Assembly: GCA_029253585.1 (NCBI GenBank)
Contig: JAQWZF010000002.1
Span: 124,001-188,000 of the forward strand
Source of the DNA: Gammaproteobacteria bacterium
GTDB lineage: Bacteria > Pseudomonadota > Gammaproteobacteria > Pseudomonadales > Pseudohongiellaceae
DNA: 64,000 bases
Direction: 5' to 3'
The position numbers were made by a program, and so were the translations under genes. How positions within the stretch are numbered: position 1 is the stretch's first letter; each line of letters opens with the position of its first letter. The notes below the pieces were generated by a model. The model saw only the letters and a list, made by a program, of their open reading frames with translations. It had not been told where the DNA came from and searched no databases. Of the stretch, positions 1-8,239 are shown piece after piece.

Positions 1-2
1 GT

Positions 3-473
3 ATTATAACCAGCTGGAACGCCTTTATCCTCGGTGGGAGCCGCGCCATCTATGCGTTGGCTCATAGCGGTTTGTTGCCAAAGTTTCTCGGCGAGCTGCA
101 CCCGAAATACCATACGCCTAGGAATGCGATCCTGCTAATAGGTGCGCTGTCTATGATCGGTCCCTTCTTTGGTAGGCCGGCGCTGGTCTGGGTTGTCGAC
201 GCGGGAGGTCTCGGCATTGTAATCGCCTATGGCATGGTGGCCTTGTCATTCCTGATATTACGTAAGAAGGAGCCTGAACTGGAAAGGCCCTACAAAGTAC
301 GGTACGGAAAATTCGTAGGCGTTACCGCATTGGTGTTGTCGATTGGCTTGGGTTTGCTTTATCTACCCGGCAGCCCTGCCGCCCTAATCTGGCCTCAGGA
401 GTGGGGGATTGTTCTGGCCTGGACTGTTCTTGGGGGAATTCTGTATGGCTTCGCGCGGAATAGCGCGGCATAA
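3..473 (+). CDS. APC-superfamily amino acid permease, C-terminal part (5' end outside window)
   Basis: The reading frame is open from the first bases of the window and ends at TAA (471-473), so this is the 3' part of a longer gene. The first residues read IITSWNAFILGGSRAIYALA, followed by HSGLLPKFL and HPKYHTPRNA. This is the usual signature around TM8 of the amino acid-polyamine-organocation family, where a small serine/arginine loop precedes a G-L-L-P motif. About four hydrophobic segments follow, which fits TM9-TM12 of a 12-helix inner-membrane transporter of about 440 residues. The substrate cannot be named. The TTG at 57 is an internal codon and not a start. The segment just downstream contains a second, broken permease piece. 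Confidence 0.85.
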   Translation: MITSWNAFILGGSRAIYALAHSGLLPKFLGELHPKYHTPRNAILLIGALSMIGPFFGRPALVWVVDAGGLGIVIAYGMVALSFLILRKKEPELERPYKVRYGKFVGVTALVLSIGLGLLYLPGSPAALIWPQEWGIVLAWTVLGGILYGFARNSAA

Positions 474-477
474 AAAG

Positions 478-501
478 AAAAAGGGGTCGAAAAAGGGGTC
501 G
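478..501. repeat. Exact tandem duplication of a 12-mer (AAAAAGGGGTCG x2)
   Basis: The 12 bases at 478-489 are repeated exactly at 490-501. The repeat lies directly after the permease stop codon and at the 3' edge of the minus-strand deacetylase fragment, where it encodes the low-complexity DPFFDPFF. It may mark the breakpoint of the rearrangement seen in the first kilobase. Confidence 0.7.
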
Positions 502-617
502 AAGCCCTGAATAAGCGCTGCCAGATTCTCGCCTAGCTGAGGGCAGAGATAGCCCCCTTCCTGCACGATCACTGTTGGCAAGCCTAGCTTGCCGGAGATT
601 CTGGAACCGATGGCCTT
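498..617 (-). pseudogene. Fragment of a histone-deacetylase-like / acetylpolyamine amidohydrolase gene
   Basis: On the minus strand this stretch encodes KAIGSRISGKLGLPTVIVQ followed by EGGYLCPQLGENLAALIQGF. This matches the C-terminal segment of acetylpolyamine amidohydrolases and related class II HDAC-fold enzymes (pattern: IG.RI..LGLPT..VQEGGY....LG.N...F..GF). The rest of the roughly 340-residue enzyme is absent. Upstream on this strand the frame runs into sequence that is antisense to a permease fragment; downstream it enters the 12-mer repeat. It is therefore a remnant of about 40 codons and cannot be functional. Identification rests on the recognisable motif only. Confidence 0.6.
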
Positions 618-639
618 GCCATCGCCGCCGTCGGTGCCG

Positions 640-1096
640 CGGCAAGATCTGTGAATGCCCTGGTGCTGGTTACGTCACGGGATATTGTTGCCTCGTCCGA
701 GTCCGGAATTTTCTCCGCACGCTTCAACTCAGAAGTTACAGGCAAAGAACATCCCACGGCTGCGGTACTGGTAGTAATCGGCCTCGCTATCGCATCACTC
801 ATGCTAGGGCAGACAGTTGTGGAATATGCAGTCTGGGTGTCGGCGATTACCCTGATTTATCAGGAGATCGCCGCCGTGGCGCTGCTGTGCATTACTTTCA
901 AGGCTCAGGAGGCCTACGCACAAGCTAAATTTAAGTTAAGTGGCAGATGGCTCGCGTTCTGGGGGCGGGTTCTTTAATCATCTCCCTGGCGTTTCTCTAT
1001 CTGGTGTTTCAGGATAGTCAGGGGCGAACGCAGGGCGCATTGGTCTATCTTTCACTTGGCGTGGCTTATGATGTGATCCGCCATCGCAGTAAATAG
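640..1096 (+). pseudogene. Second APC-type permease remnant, truncated and frameshifted
   Basis: From about 640 the plus strand encodes a permease-like stretch (SRDIVASSESGIFSARF, then KEHPTAAVLVVIGLAIASL) with hydrophobic segments resembling TM9-TM10. The frame ends at a TAA near 977. The next frame (from about 961) continues sensibly as GAGSLIISLAFLYLVF up to DVIRHRSK and TAG at 1094-1096, resembling TM11-TM12. One frameshift around 955-965 therefore separates the two parts. The N-terminal two thirds are missing. It is not a continuation of the permease at 3-473, which already has its own C-terminus, so it is a remnant of another copy. Confidence 0.6.
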
Positions 1097-1165
1097 GCTA
1101 AGGGTGAATCGCGGTAGTTAGGTTTGGAGAGTTAGGAGGAGGACAGTGACCCCCATTCTATTCTC

Positions 1166-1579
1166 CTACGCAGGGTTTCGCTCATGGTTAGCAAGTGTAT
1201 CGTCAATCTTTACCCAAGGCTGCGCAGTTTTACACCAAAAATTAGTGCTCGGTTCTAGCCAAGACTTATCATCAAGCGTTCCGGCTTTTATAAAACTTAT
1301 GCCGGGCGCAGATTCAACAAGTGAAAATATCGGTGAGCCACATTTCTCACAGAAATTACGTCGCACTGCGCCGCCGCTCTCTCCATGATCGATGTATTCT
1401 TTTAACGTTTCATTCTTCTGAAAAACGAGAGAGTCTTCTGGCACTCCAACAATAATTGAAAAGGCAGTGCCTGTTTGCTGTTGACAGTTTTTGCAGTGAC
1501 AGACAGCCGTCATCAAAGGTTTTTCTTCACTTGAATACTGCACTGAGCCGCATAGGCAACTACCGCTTATTCTAGACAT
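1166..1579 (-). CDS. GFA-family (DUF636) zinc-binding protein
   Basis: A protein of 137 residues starting at MSRISGSC. It has the GFA/Mss4-like fold signature: GSCLCGSVQY at the N-terminus, then CHCKNCQQQTGTAF, then FCEKCGSPIF and a late GTLDD segment. The cysteines in C.C, C.C..C and C..C arrangement are the expected zinc ligands. The family is named after glutathione-dependent formaldehyde-activating enzyme, but most members have no proven substrate. The start at 1579 is chosen over 1606 because AGGAAAAG lies just upstream of this ATG and the additional nine residues do not belong to the family. It stands alone between the permease remnant and the secreted protein below. Confidence 0.85.
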   Translation of the reverse strand: MSRISGSCLCGSVQYSSEEKPLMTAVCHCKNCQQQTGTAFSIIVGVPEDSLVFQKNETLKEYIDHGESGGAVRRNFCEKCGSPIFSLVESAPGISFIKAGTLDDKSWLEPSTNFWCKTAQPWVKIDDTLANHERNPA

Positions 1580-1631
1580 TTTCTTTTCCTGATTGTTGAA
1601 GTGCATCTTGTCTGAAGTAATTTTAACCGTG

Positions 1632-2657
1632 CTATCTTTGTTCTGCTTCTAGCCTGCGCGCACCGGCGAGAGTGCCAGGCATGGAGTAGTTGCCTTCGTG
1701 GCAGGCATACTCATAGAGTTGACCGTCGATGGCATAAAAACTGAGCTCCGCTGTCCAGGCTTGGCTGTACAGATCAGAATCTTCCACAGTAAAGCGGTAG
1801 ACAATCTCGTTATCGGAATAGCGAGTAAAACGCTCGGTTACCTTGCCGTTCTCTGTGATAGCAGTAGAACTCTGCTGCATCTGCTGAGGATTCACATTAA
1901 TAGTCTCTACCACCAGAGTTTCATCTTCATACCAGCCTACCGAGTCTCCCATGTATTGTTGCAAGACTTCCGGCCTGCGATTGGCGCGGGCCTCGGTGGC
2001 GGAGGCAAAGATAGGAATGATGCGCGCATCGTGCATCTGTTCTACGTTGATCATCACGTAGTTATCGGTTTGAACGAACTCATAGTTGTTGTTATACAGA
2101 CCGCTCTGCATCGCCGGGCCGGCTTTGCCTTCGGAAAGAATACAACGCTCCGATAGAGGCAGGGCCTCGGGGCCGTCGGCATTGCCGATGCCGGTGACGT
2201 AGCGACTGCCGAAACTAGTACGCTTGAAATCTGTGGTCGGGTTTTCCAGGCGAGGGACTTGCCCGTTCTCCGGGTTAACTATGTAGGAAGTACGGTACTC
2301 GCCCTTGACTAGGGCCAGATTAGAGCCGGGGTCTACCCAGAAATGGTTGTAGGCTCTGGCGCCGAAATCATCGCCGCCTGCCTCGGGCGTATTATTGACG
2401 CCATCGTCCTCATCGAAGCCGCCCTCGATGCCGCCAATCGGTATGCCGGCGGCAATGACCTGGGCTTGCTCCGGGGTCACCACCAGTGTATCCACTCCTG
2501 ACCGGCGCGTGAGATTCGTCAGCGAGGCGTTAGTCCAGACGCCGCCCAGATCAGGCCGCGCGCTGTCTTCAGCCTGCGCGAAAGAGCAGGTGAGGGCGGT
2601 GCACAGAATCAAGCTTCCAATTCGGGTGGATTTTTCTAGTAGCGTTGTCATTTGCAA
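1632..2657 (-). CDS. Secreted protein of unknown function (three-member paralogous family, copy 1)
   Basis: 341 residues with a Sec signal peptide (hydrophobic residues about 13-28, cleavage near AQA-ED). I do not recognise a named function. It belongs to a family with copies at 9415-10410 (broken) and 44662-45675. Shared blocks, in order, are an N-terminal PDLGGVW, RTSYIV.P.NGQ.P, SERCI, LYNNNYEFVQT, an E..HDARI.P block, GDSVGWYEDETLVVET, TERFTR, and a C-terminal YEYACHEGNYSMPG. The conserved His-Asp-Ala-Arg, the Cys of ERC and the Cys-His-Glu of CHEGN suggest a metal site or disulfide, but this is only inference. It is monocistronic; the next gene upstream is a decayed membrane protein. Confidence 0.85.
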   Translation of the reverse strand: MQMTTLLEKSTRIGSLILCTALTCSFAQAEDSARPDLGGVWTNASLTNLTRRSGVDTLVVTPEQAQVIAAGIPIGGIEGGFDEDDGVNNTPEAGGDDFGARAYNHFWVDPGSNLALVKGEYRTSYIVNPENGQVPRLENPTTDFKRTSFGSRYVTGIGNADGPEALPLSERCILSEGKAGPAMQSGLYNNNYEFVQTDNYVMINVEQMHDARIIPIFASATEARANRRPEVLQQYMGDSVGWYEDETLVVETINVNPQQMQQSSTAITENGKVTERFTRYSDNEIVYRFTVEDSDLYSQAWTAELSFYAIDGQLYEYACHEGNYSMPGTLAGARRLEAEQR

Positions 2658-2874
2658 TATCCTTGGGTTTTGTCCGCCGGCAGTGCGCAGGCCAGTGGCT
2701 TCAAATGAGATAAAGTTACTATCCTCTAATTTCCTTCAATTTCCATCAGTTTTTACCAATTTCTAGGCAATCTCTGCGTAATGTGCAGAAGTTTTTTGGG
2801 GCTGTATAAGCAAGAAAGGCGATCATTCAAAGAAGGAGCCGATTCATCCCCCTCTCTGACTAGATTGCGAATTC

Positions 2875-3369
2875 CTACTCCTTGTCGAGTTGAAACATGG
2901 GATAGTCAAGTGGGTTGGGCAGCCCGCCTTCCTCTATTCTTTCTTCCAGCGCCGATGTCATGCCCGCATTTTATGAAGGCTTCCACTCTGCCCAGAAGTT
3001 ACCGCCACCGGGGGTGCAAAGTACAGCTGCCACCCAGACTCTGTAGGGTTCTTGATTCGCATCCGGCAGCGTTCCCGCTTCGTGCATGGTTTGTGCCGAC
3101 TGATAGAAAAGCACCAGGTCATGGCAACTGACGGCGAAATCAGATCGTGCTTTAAAGGGCATGTTGGGATAGTCGGACATGACTCTCGTGAAGTGTTCCA
3201 GATTGGAGGAGTGAAATGCGCGAATCCAATCTCTGTTTTCGTTGGCCACACTCTGGCGACTTCTAACAACCATAGATGCGGTGTTCGACTTTATTTGTAA
3301 TGCCAAATAGGACAATGAAATAAATACGGCAACGGCGCCAAGCACCCCTCCGATCGTCTCCCAGTTCAT
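2875..3369 (-). pseudogene. Membrane-anchored protein of unknown function, interrupted by one in-frame TAA
   Basis: The open part (2971-3369, 132 codons) starts MNWETIGGVLGAVAVFISLSYLALQ, i.e. an N-terminal membrane anchor followed by a soluble helical part. It stops at TAA (2971-2973) after FWAEWKPS. In the same frame beyond the stop, coding-like sequence continues (NAGMTSALEERIEEGG, then LPNPLDYPMFQLDKE) to TAG at 2875-2877. The full length of about 164 codons fits this class of small anchored protein better than the truncated form. Relatives in the window are at 3522-3968 and 43547-43945. A truncated product could still be made. Whether the stop is a mutation or a sequencing error cannot be decided here. 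Confidence 0.6.
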
Positions 3370-3521
3370 ACGCTCACCTTTTTTTATTTTTATTAGCGGT
3401 GACAGGACTACAACAAGCAGTAAAGGGATTGACCTTTTCTTTGCGCCTTGTTGCAGTGTCCTGCCCTGAAATTCTAGTTATATAATTCTGTTAAACTCGA
3501 GCCATCTAGGGGTTCGAGTTG

Positions 3522-3968
3522 CTAAACATAATCCCGGAATGAGCGAGTAAAGACTGTTTTTCTCTGCCCCCAGTACAGCTGAAAACCTGGCTAGTCGATG
3601 ATTGCAGACAATGTACCTAAGGTTACAATTTGTAGAGAGCTATCGAGTGTGCCTTCCTGGCCTAGAACAAAGGCATTTTGATAGAGCAGCATACCCCCAT
3701 GTAATAAGTAGATGAAGTTGGCCCGATTATTTTCTGTCAAAGATTCAGGGTCAATCATTCCCTTCCTGAATATCTCACCGCCAGATCCCGATAATCCAAC
3801 CTCGGTGTACCAAGAGCTAGGTGAGAGAGCAACGTCACTCGCAGTGGCTGAGCGCGTTGCTCTTTCGTTGGCCGATAGCTCCGCAATTACTATGACTAGT
3901 GAAGCCAACAAAGAAAGAATAGCCGCGACTTCGATGATTATTTTTAGAGGGGGGAGTGTCGTTTTCAT
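3522..3968 (-). pseudogene. Membrane-anchored protein of unknown function, interrupted by an in-frame TAG
   Basis: The open part (3591-3968, 125 codons) begins MKTTLPPLKIIIEVAAILSL, a membrane anchor, followed by a soluble region with an LLYQNAF motif that parallels LFYQSAQ in the neighbouring gene. TAG at 3591-3593 interrupts it. The same frame continues as PGFQLYWGQRKTVFTRSF, then RDYV and TAG at 3522-3524. P-G-F...YW..RK..F is typical of the C-terminus of this kind of protein, and the stop sits where a Gln (CAG) would be expected. It lies in tandem with a related, also interrupted, gene, so both may be decaying duplicates. Confidence 0.6.
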
Positions 3969-4102
3969 GCTGTTCTTTTACTCGAAAAAATCAGGTGGAA
4001 AAATTATCTTTACTGCAATTAGCTTGCATAAAAGGAGGTAGATCTATTCCGCCGGCAATAGGAAAGTCTACTGTCTGAAAATAAACCTGCCTCTTCTCTC
4101 TT

Positions 4103-5758
4103 CTATAACTCTTCGGTAACTATGGGCAAGATGATTGCCGATGGATGTTGGGCATCATAGTAGATGGTATTGTTTGCTATCTTTGCCGGAGTATCCAGGT
4201 CGTCGAGGGCTGCACCATTATTTGGGTTAACCGCAAACCTGGGGTAATTGCTCGATGTCACATGAATACCAATTCGGTGGCCGGCCTCAAACGTCTGCGC
4301 GGTGCTCCACATATTGATAAGCAATTTTTCAATGTTACCCGGATTCATCATTGCAACATCATCGGCTTCCTGGCCGTTGCGAAAGCGAGTGCGTATCGGG
4401 TAGTCGAGAATAAGTGCTTCATAGCCATCCGGGTAAATATCAACAAGTTTAACAACATAGTCTGTATCTAATGCATCGGTAGACACAAACAGCTCCATAT
4501 CAATATGGCCGGCAACCACAACTTCTTCCTGTAGTACGGGAGTTTGAAAGCGCAGATAGTCTTGTCGCTCACCGATCTCGCGCTGGTCTCTTGGGCCTAC
4601 GTCTCTGCCTAAATTCTGACCACCCACCGTGCCCACTGGGTTGGCAGGGTCGAAACGGTAGCTAGAGGAAGCTGAGTCTGCCGTGGGAACAGACGTGGAG
4701 ATAGTCATACCTGGTTGTAAATAGAAGCGCTTTTTTTCGTGTACTGGTGGCCAGGTATCGCTGTGAATAGTGCGGTTCTTCGCTGACTGTTCCCCCTTAC
4801 GCGCCGAGGCCATCATGTAGAAACTCACGGGAGGCTCATCCATGATGCCGTTGTCTTCGCCCTTCAACCAATAATTCCACCAACGCAGTTGCTGTTCTAT
4901 ATCGCCGGTGATGGCGCCGCTATCAGGATAGGATAAGTCGCCCTCTATCGCGCCATGACCGAAGGCCCCCATGAAGATTTTTTGTTTACCGCGGGCTTTT
5001 TCATTGCCTTCGTTCTGCAGATATTGGTAGTTATACAAAGAGCCTTCGGCGTAGATGTCATGCCATCCACCCACGTTGTAGATCGGGATTTCTACGTTCT
5101 GTCGATGAAACAGAAAATCGGTATCTATCCACCCCTGATCCAGAACAGCGCGCGCCTTGTAGGCAGCAATTCTCTTTTCGCTAATGCCCTGTCCCCGCAG
5201 CCAGCCGCCAGAATGGCTTTCCTTGAATACGCCACCGACAAAGCGCGATCGGTAGAACAGGCTGTCGGGAGCTACGGTGACATAGGCGGCGGTTAAATGA
5301 GGTGGAGCCGAAGCGGCAGCCAGGTTCGAGGTAATTCCTGGTGCAGAGGTGCCGAAGATACCCACTTTCCTATTACTGAAATCTTGTGCCGCTATCCATT
5401 CGACTGTGTCGTAACCATCGTGCATGTCAACTTCAAAGGGTTGGTCCTCGCCCTCAGACTCATAGCGGCCCCTGACGTCTTGCGATACCAATACGTAGCC
5501 GTGTTCGTTGTAGCGCGCGGCGCTCCGATCTGCACCATTCTTGTTATAAGGGGTGCGGGTTAATACAGTAGGCCAGGGGCCATAACCTTCGGGCAAGTAG
5601 ATATTCGTAGCGAGTCTCACTCCATCTCGCATGGGCACCATGTCGATTCGTTTCTCAGCGTGCTGAGCATATAGGGGAGAAACAAAAATGGCGACGACTA
5701 CTAGCGCGAGCAATTTCAGAAGAGAATTGGCTTGGAATGAGCTAGATAAAGGATGCAT
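4103..5758 (-). CDS. CocE/NonD-type exported X-prolyl dipeptidyl-peptidase-family hydrolase (S15)
   Basis: 551 residues with a signal peptide (hydrophobic stretch about 14-30, LYAQ). Family features are clear: MVPMRDGVRLATNIYLP at the N-terminus of the alpha/beta-hydrolase domain, VSQDVRGRYESEG, and the nucleophile elbow GIFGTSAPG (Ser138). The candidate acid is Asp234 in GGWHDIY and the candidate base His268 in FGHGA. The C-terminal third is the beta-sandwich (galactose-binding-like) domain of the family, with ILPIV at the end. Members hydrolyse esters, amides or acyl-amino acid bonds (cocaine esterase, glutaryl-7-ACA acylase); the substrate here is unknown. It is probably periplasmic or extracellular and is transcribed alone. 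Confidence 0.88.
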   Translation of the reverse strand: MHPLSSSFQANSLLKLLALVVVAIFVSPLYAQHAEKRIDMVPMRDGVRLATNIYLPEGYGPWPTVLTRTPYNKNGADRSAARYNEHGYVLVSQDVRGRYESEGEDQPFEVDMHDGYDTVEWIAAQDFSNRKVGIFGTSAPGITSNLAAASAPPHLTAAYVTVAPDSLFYRSRFVGGVFKESHSGGWLRGQGISEKRIAAYKARAVLDQGWIDTDFLFHRQNVEIPIYNVGGWHDIYAEGSLYNYQYLQNEGNEKARGKQKIFMGAFGHGAIEGDLSYPDSGAITGDIEQQLRWWNYWLKGEDNGIMDEPPVSFYMMASARKGEQSAKNRTIHSDTWPPVHEKKRFYLQPGMTISTSVPTADSASSSYRFDPANPVGTVGGQNLGRDVGPRDQREIGERQDYLRFQTPVLQEEVVVAGHIDMELFVSTDALDTDYVVKLVDIYPDGYEALILDYPIRTRFRNGQEADDVAMMNPGNIEKLLINMWSTAQTFEAGHRIGIHVTSSNYPRFAVNPNNGAALDDLDTPAKIANNTIYYDAQHPSAIILPIVTEEL

Positions 5759-5871
5759 ACCCTATGACCTTTTATTATTATTATTTTTGATAATACTACG
5801 ATGAGCTTATAACAGATGATTTCAATTTAACAATAGTAGAGGGGGTTCGTTCGGAGCGGTTTTTGCAGTTA

Positions 5872-5915
5872 AAAGGGGTAGTAAGGATTATGTTTTACTA
5901 TCTACTACCCCTTTC
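5872..5915 (-). terminator. Hairpin downstream of the soxC-cytochrome operon
   Basis: Arms AAAGGGGTAGTA (5872-5883) and TACTACCCCTTT (5904-5915) pair perfectly over 12 bp with a 20-nt loop. The hairpin follows the cytochrome gene stop (5950) on the minus strand and is followed there by an A-rich rather than a T-rich tail, so it could equally act as an RNA-stabilising or bidirectional element. Confidence 0.55.
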
Positions 5916-5949
5916 TTTTGTGGCATATGTAGTAGAGCGCTTACCGGTT

Positions 5950-6522
5950 TTAGTAGGGGTAACCTTCAAGCCGCGGTTGCCCAGGCAGCCAGTCGGGAAC
6001 CTGCACCCAGTTGCTTCGATTCGGCATTTGAATCTTCGGCAGAGTCTTCTCGTTGAGCTCGGTGCCGTCTTCCACCACATCGTTCAGAAAAAACAGGTAG
6101 GCAGTCAGCGCGTACACCTCATCCGCGGTCAGAGTGCCTTCTGCACCGAGGGGCATGGCACGGTTGATAAAGTCCCATACTGTAGTTGCGTAGGGCGAGC
6201 GAATCGGGAGTACGCGGCCGTAATCCCAAGGATCTGCATTCGGCCCTGCGTCGCGTTTAATCAAGCGCGGCGCCATGCCACCACTGCCGGTTGTTCCGTG
6301 ACAACCGGCGCAGCCTTTTGAGAGGTACAGCTCCGACCCCATGTCTACCGAGCCACTGCCTGCTGGCAGTTCTTCGCCTCTAGGGCCTATGGCAATGTCC
6401 CAAAGACGTATTTCGTTCTCGGTGGGCGTTCTGCCAACACCGTAGGTGGGTGACTGCGCCTGCACGGAAATCATGCCTATGACCAGCAACGGTAGCAGCA
6501 GTAGAGCCCGCAGAGTCTTCAA
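5950..6522 (-). CDS. Monoheme cytochrome c, partner subunit of the sulfite dehydrogenase
   Basis: From the TTG at 6522 the product is 190 residues. It opens with a clean Sec signal peptide (MKTLRALLLLPLLVIG, cleavage near VQAQ) and carries one heme motif CAGCH (residues 71-75); MPNRSNW and a YPY terminus lie at the C-terminal end. It follows the SoxC-like gene directly and is the likely electron acceptor of the molybdenum subunit, as in SorAB/SoxCD pairs; SoxD proper is diheme and longer. TTG is preferred because GAGGG lies about 6 nt upstream and the signal peptide begins there. ATG codons at 6564 and 6579 would overlap soxC and add a hydrophilic extension. Confidence 0.85.
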   Translation of the reverse strand: MKTLRALLLLPLLVIGMISVQAQSPTYGVGRTPTENEIRLWDIAIGPRGEELPAGSGSVDMGSELYLSKGCAGCHGTTGSGGMAPRLIKRDAGPNADPWDYGRVLPIRSPYATTVWDFINRAMPLGAEGTLTADEVYALTAYLFFLNDVVEDGTELNEKTLPKIQMPNRSNWVQVPDWLPGQPRLEGYPY

Positions 6523-6550
6523 AGCAGTCCCTCGCTTATTAGTCGATGGC

Positions 6551-7816
6551 TTAGCTAATCGCATTGTGAACGCTCCCATCGCTAGCCACCCGCCAAGGCT
6601 GAATGGAATTGTCCTGACCTTTTACGAAGGTGGCGCGCTCGCCATCTGTGCTCCAGAAATCCAGAGCCTGCTGACGCGAGGGTTGTATCTGACCGATCTC
6701 ATCGATGCAGCGCGATTGCAGCTCGCACTCGGAGCCATCCCAGGTCCACTCGTAGCTAAAGCGCGTATGTGCCATCGGCTCGGCAGTGCCGCGAATGTCG
6801 GCATCAACCCAACTGCGACCGCCGTCGGTAGAAACTTCGACGCGGCTTACACGACCCCCACCAGACCAGGCTAAGCCGCCGATCTCGTAGAAGCCCGCAC
6901 CCGGTAGTTGCTGCCCGCCGGAGGGATAGGTGATAACCGATTTGGGGCCAATCTGATAACCCAGCGCGGCGTTCACCGGATCGCGGGTCAGGTGACCGAA
7001 GTCGTTGTAGGTCATGTAATACTCATCCACCACCTTGATGCGCCGCAGCCATTTCACGTTGAAGATGCCTTCGAAGCCAGGTGCCAGTAGTCGCAGTGGA
7101 AAGCCCTGTTGAGGACGTACCGGCTCGCCGTTCATGCCATAGCATAATAAGCAGTCGTCCATAGCCTTCGCCATGGGAATGCTGGACGCGCCTTTCACTT
7201 CCTCTACACCTTCCGCCACAACCCAGTCTGCATCGGCGTGTACGCCGGCTTCTTTCAATACCGTAGACAGCAGCACGCCAGTCCATTCGGCGTTGCTGGT
7301 CATGCCATGAGTTTCCTGAATAGTCGTGTGGCTGCTGCGGGAGCGATTGCCGGCGCACTCGATAAAATGCTTGCGCGTCACCGAGGGCATGCGCTTCAGG
7401 TCTTCCATACTAAACACAATGGGATTATCCACCATGCCGTGGACCATCAGCCTATGCTCGTCCGGGTCGATGTCCGGTACGAAGGAGCCGCGGGTAGTGC
7501 CCATATAATGGAGCGAGGAGGGGGTGATCTCACCCACCGAATCCTGCAGTGGTGTGGCGATATGGAAGTCGAGGCCAAAGGCATCGGGAGACTCGCGCCC
7601 GCCATGGGGAATACGCACCGAATTCACGAAGCGGGAACGGCTGCCATAGGCCGTCATTTCGTCAGAACCCCGGATAAAAGCCCCTGGCTCAGGCGCTACC
7701 GGTGTGTGTTCATGATCCTGGCCAAGAGCCGGCTTCGCCGCGCCCAGGCCCACAGCGCCCGCTACGGCGGCGCTACGCTTGAGGAATTCTCGTCTATCAG
7801 TCTTTTTTTGACTCAT
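6551..7816 (-). CDS. soxC: SoxC-like sulfite dehydrogenase, molybdopterin subunit
   Basis: 422 residues. The N-terminus is a Tat signal (DRREFLKRSAAVAGAVGLGA), so the folded Mo-cofactor protein is exported to the periplasm. The oxidoreductase molybdopterin domain holds the Mo-ligand cysteine in HFIECAGNRSR (Cys154). GFPLRLLAPGFEG and NVKWLRRI follow, then the Mo-co dimerisation domain (about residues 300-400) with RVEVSTDGGRSWVDA. This is the layout of sulfite oxidase/SoxC proteins, which oxidise sulfite (or sulfane bound to SoxY) and pass electrons to cytochrome c. The ATG at 7816 is preceded by AGGAGAG. The downstream cytochrome gene supports the role; no soxXYZAB genes are visible, so a stand-alone sulfite dehydrogenase is more likely than a full Sox system. 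Confidence 0.88.
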   Translation of the reverse strand: MSQKKTDRREFLKRSAAVAGAVGLGAAKPALGQDHEHTPVAPEPGAFIRGSDEMTAYGSRSRFVNSVRIPHGGRESPDAFGLDFHIATPLQDSVGEITPSSLHYMGTTRGSFVPDIDPDEHRLMVHGMVDNPIVFSMEDLKRMPSVTRKHFIECAGNRSRSSHTTIQETHGMTSNAEWTGVLLSTVLKEAGVHADADWVVAEGVEEVKGASSIPMAKAMDDCLLCYGMNGEPVRPQQGFPLRLLAPGFEGIFNVKWLRRIKVVDEYYMTYNDFGHLTRDPVNAALGYQIGPKSVITYPSGGQQLPGAGFYEIGGLAWSGGGRVSRVEVSTDGGRSWVDADIRGTAEPMAHTRFSYEWTWDGSECELQSRCIDEIGQIQPSRQQALDFWSTDGERATFVKGQDNSIQPWRVASDGSVHNAIS

Positions 7817-8239
7817 TATTCTCTCCTTGTTATTGCCTTCCATGGCAGTTTCAGATGAGGTTGAATGAGTGTCCCTCTAAGTTTGAGAAAAGTAAACGAG
7901 AATAGGACGCGGTGAGACGAAAATACTGGATTTATAGGCTCAAAAAGCACAAAGCCCCGGAGTCCTGCGGAGTTCATTTTCAGCTGTGCTTAGCTAGGCG
8001 TGTAATTAGTGAAAACAAGGCGGCTTGCTACTGGCGGCTGACTTAAGCAATGGGGCCTTTTCTTTTCTCCCGTTATAATGCGCAGACTATGTTTTCGGTC
8101 CTCCCAAGAGCTTGTCTTTATGCTATGTCCAGCAGTTGGCTTAATCCAATGTATGGGGTAGCCTTGCTCGAGTTTTTTGGAAGTGACGATTCACGCCTTC
8201 CACGAATGAATTCAAAATTACAAGAGAAGGGTGCAGATT
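7817..8239. other. Gene-free divergent intergenic region
   Basis: 423 bases between the divergent soxC-like and triple-CMD genes. Open frames here are short and lack family signals. A TATAAT hexamer lies at 8074-8079 on the plus strand but no convincing -35 is seen at the right distance. It must hold the promoters of both flanking genes. Confidence 0.5.

Noticed and set aside
2781-3131. 116-codon plus-strand frame
   Set aside because: No family signal; it overlaps the tail of the interrupted minus-strand gene at 2875-3369.
5863-6321. 152-codon plus-strand frame over the cytochrome gene
   Set aside because: Antisense to the cytochrome c gene with CAGCH; shadow of its codon use.
6551-7816. 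Complete Sox thiosulfate oxidation system
   Set aside because: Only the SoxC-like subunit and a monoheme cytochrome are present; no soxX, Y, Z, A or B gene lies nearby.
7238-7858. 206-codon plus-strand frame over soxC
   Set aside because: It is antisense to the SoxC-like gene, whose Tat signal, Mo-ligand Cys and family blocks are clear; the frame has no family signal.
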